A stretch of DNA of 6,568 nucleotides, taken from CAIUGU01 sp040080215 (lineage in GTDB: Bacteria; Pseudomonadota; Gammaproteobacteria; Steroidobacterales; Steroidobacteraceae). The notes under the pieces are model-generated. The model saw only the letters and a list, made by a program, of their open reading frames with translations. It ran no database searches and had not been told where the DNA came from. A program made the translations under genes and the position numbers. Shown here one piece after another: positions 6,172 through 6,568 of this stretch. Location of the stretch: positions 1-6,568 of the forward strand of contig JBEBIT010000113.1 of NCBI GenBank assembly GCA_040080215.1. The letters run 5' to 3'. The first letter of the stretch is position 1; every line of letters begins with the position of its first letter.

Positions 6172-6180
6172 GTTCACCGG

Positions 6181-6207
6181 GGCGACTGCACGTTAAGTGC
6201 ACTCGCC
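6181..6207. repeat. Ten-pair hairpin with a single C-C mismatch
   Basis: GGCGA-c-TGCAC (6181-6191) pairs with GTGCA-c-TCGCC (6197-6207) around the loop gttaa: ten base pairs interrupted by one central C-C mismatch. There is no T-tract on either strand. It may be part of a folded RNA or of a repeat element ending near the tRNA. Confidence 0.5.
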
Positions 6208-6262
6208 TGAAGGCACCGGCTCACCCATGGCCGGCACGCGTTCGCGCCAGCAGCCGCTGTCC

Positions 6263-6283
6263 AAGACTGTTCCCTACAGTTTT
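6263..6283 (+). terminator. Short hairpin followed by T residues
   Basis: ACTGT (6266-6270) pairs with ACAGT (6276-6280) around tccct. A G-T pair and two A-T pairs extend it outward to 6263-6283, giving eight pairs, and the 3' side runs into TTTTG on the plus strand. It is AT-rich, so only a weak terminator candidate. Confidence 0.25.
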
Positions 6284-6290
6284 GTCGAAG

Positions 6291-6342
6291 CCCCTCGTTA
6301 GGGGGTAAACCCACTCTGTCCCCGTGTGTTCTCAATCCCACC
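6291..6342. repeat. 52-bp dispersed repeat, copy 1
   Basis: This copy starts with a small hairpin, CCCCT-cgtt-AGGGG (6291-6304), and continues through a conserved 38 bp stretch ending in AATCCCACC (6334-6342). Against copy 2 (6385-6437) it has one substitution (C6316 versus G6410), one missing T and a different hairpin loop, while both hairpin arms are kept. Arms conserved around a changed loop suggest the structure matters. AATCCCACC is the reverse complement of the T-arm/acceptor boundary of the nearby tRNA-Ser. Confidence 0.75.
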
Positions 6343-6367
6343 GGAGAAGCGAAGAACCTTCAGCAAC

Positions 6368-6386
6368 GAGGGTGGGATTCGAACCC
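6368..6386 (-). repeat. 19-bp fragment identical to the tRNA-Ser T-arm region
   Basis: These 19 bases are identical to 6490-6508 in tRNA-Ser, covering part of the acceptor 3' strand and the T-stem and T-loop, including the GGTTCGAAT box as read on the minus strand. Bases on both sides differ at once from the tRNA, so no complete tRNA is encoded. It is a tRNA-derived fragment in the same orientation as the intact gene. Confidence 0.7.
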
Positions 6387-6400
6387 CCTATCCAGGGGGT
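6383..6400. repeat. Perfect 7-bp hairpin ACCCCCT-atcc-AGGGGGT
   Basis: ACCCCCT (6383-6389) and AGGGGGT (6394-6400) are exact reverse complements around a 4 nt loop. The stem joins the tRNA-like fragment to the second repeat copy and corresponds to the CCCCT-cgtt-AGGGG stem of copy 1. Confidence 0.6.
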
Positions 6401-6437
6401 AAACCCACTGTGTCCCCGTGTGTTCTCTAATCCCACC
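6385..6437. repeat. 53-bp dispersed repeat, copy 2
   Basis: Second copy of the repeat at 6291-6342, in the same orientation and starting 94 bp further on. It has the hairpin CCCCT-atcc-AGGGG and ends in AATCCCACC (6429-6437). It runs directly into the inverted copy of the tRNA 3' end that forms the left arm of the long palindrome around the tRNA terminator. Confidence 0.75.
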
Positions 6438-6501
6438 CGTCCGCCAAACAAAAAGCCCGGCACTTAGGCCGGGCTTTCTGTTTGGCGGAGAGGGTGGGAT
6501 T
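6429..6501. repeat. Long imperfect palindrome that includes the tRNA 3' end
   Basis: The left arm (6429-6461) and right arm (6468-6501) are near-exact reverse complements around the loop acttag. The inner ten pairs are the GC-rich terminator stem. After one mismatch, eleven further pairs (6440-6450 with 6479-6489) reach the tRNA acceptor end. Beyond one mismatch and a 1 nt bulge, ten more pairs (AATCCCACCC with GGGTGGGATT) extend into the T-arm. An inverted copy of the tRNA 3' end thus sits just beyond the terminator. Confidence 0.8.
6446..6477 (-). terminator. Intrinsic terminator of tRNA-Ser
   Basis: AAAGCCCGGC (6452-6461) and GCCGGGCTTT (6468-6477) form a perfect 10 bp GC-rich stem with a six-base loop. 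On the minus strand the stem ends in a run of five T and then GTTT (6446-6454), a classic Rho-independent terminator starting 5 nt after the tRNA CCA. The plus strand also ends T-rich, so it may act in both directions. Confidence 0.85.
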
Positions 6502-6568
6502 CGAACCCACGGGGGGCGTAAGCCCACGCCTGATTTCGAGTCAGGTACATTCGACCACTCTGCCACCT
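6483..6568 (-). tRNA. tRNA-Ser(CGA), 5' end cut by the window edge
   Basis: The reverse complement folds as a class II tRNA. The anticodon stem CCTGA/TCAGG encloses the loop CTCGAAA, giving anticodon CGA, which reads UCG serine codons. A long variable arm with a GGGC-TTAC-GCCC stem follows, typical of tRNA-Ser, then the T-stem GTGGG/CCCAC with TTCGAAT loop. The acceptor 3' strand is CCTCTCC with discriminator G and an encoded CCA at 6483-6485. The visible 5' side begins AGGTGGCAGAG; pairing predicts four more bases (GGAG) beyond the right edge. The encoded CCA fits a proteobacterial host. Confidence 0.95.

Noticed and set aside
6291..6305. GTTAGGG / CCTAACGAGG stretch resembling an integron attC end
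   Set aside because: The required GTTRRRY consensus fails at its last base, and no matching partner core site lies at a suitable distance.
6174..6341. Open minus-strand reading of about 55 codons ending at 6174
   Set aside because: It runs through the repeat and the hairpins, has no ribosome site or recognisable domain, and is better explained by structured non-coding sequence.
6032..6482. CRISPR array or complete insertion sequence in the repeat region
   Set aside because: There are only two copies of the 52 bp repeat with no regular spacers, and no transposase frame is present.
6360..6566. 68-codon open frame on the minus strand over the tRNA and the repeats
   Set aside because: Its start and middle are translated tRNA-Ser (MAEWSN...VRIPPSPP is a known false protein from tRNA genes) and its end is the tRNA-like fragment. 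It is not a gene.

Overview
The window is GC-rich DNA from what looks like a free-living Gram-negative proteobacterium, probably gamma- or betaproteobacterial. This rests on a type VI secretion accessory gene, a CCA-encoding tRNA-Ser, Tat and Sec signal peptides and high G/C at third codon positions. No gene fixes the genus.

Layout: (1) 50-1384, plus strand: tagH, encoding a type VI secretion FHA scaffold protein. It is the only T6SS gene visible, so it sits at the edge of a cluster lying to the left. (2) 1385-1705: gene-poor stretch with two small hairpins. (3) 1706-2092, plus strand: a small protein that aligns with histidine phosphotransfer (Hpt) domains but has Arg where the phospho-accepting His should be. 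(4) 2115-6031, minus strand: four genes in one direction, read from right to left: a Tat-exported homologue of arylmalonate decarboxylase, a bicupin, a secreted protein with two VOC (glyoxalase-fold) domains, and a DUF2189-type membrane protein. The first three are 87-89 bp apart and may form one transcription unit. The fourth follows a 153 bp gap containing a perfect hairpin and an operator-like dyad, so it may be separately controlled. (5) 6032-6482: no convincing gene, but dense with structure: hairpins, two copies of a ~52 bp repeat, and several copies, in alternating orientation, of the 3' end of the neighbouring tRNA. (6) 6483-6568, minus strand: tRNA-Ser(CGA), cut by the right edge of the window.

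The minus-strand cluster joins an enzyme of the Asp/Glu racemase superfamily (all key arylmalonate decarboxylase residues kept) to two metal-binding folds, cupin and VOC, typical of small-acid and aromatic catabolism. Two of the products appear to be exported. This suggests a small periplasm-linked pathway for a malonate-like or aromatic acid; the substrate cannot be read from sequence. The second point of interest is the mosaic of tRNA-derived repeats next to tRNA-Ser. It looks like a residual integration site or a small BIME-like interspersed element.
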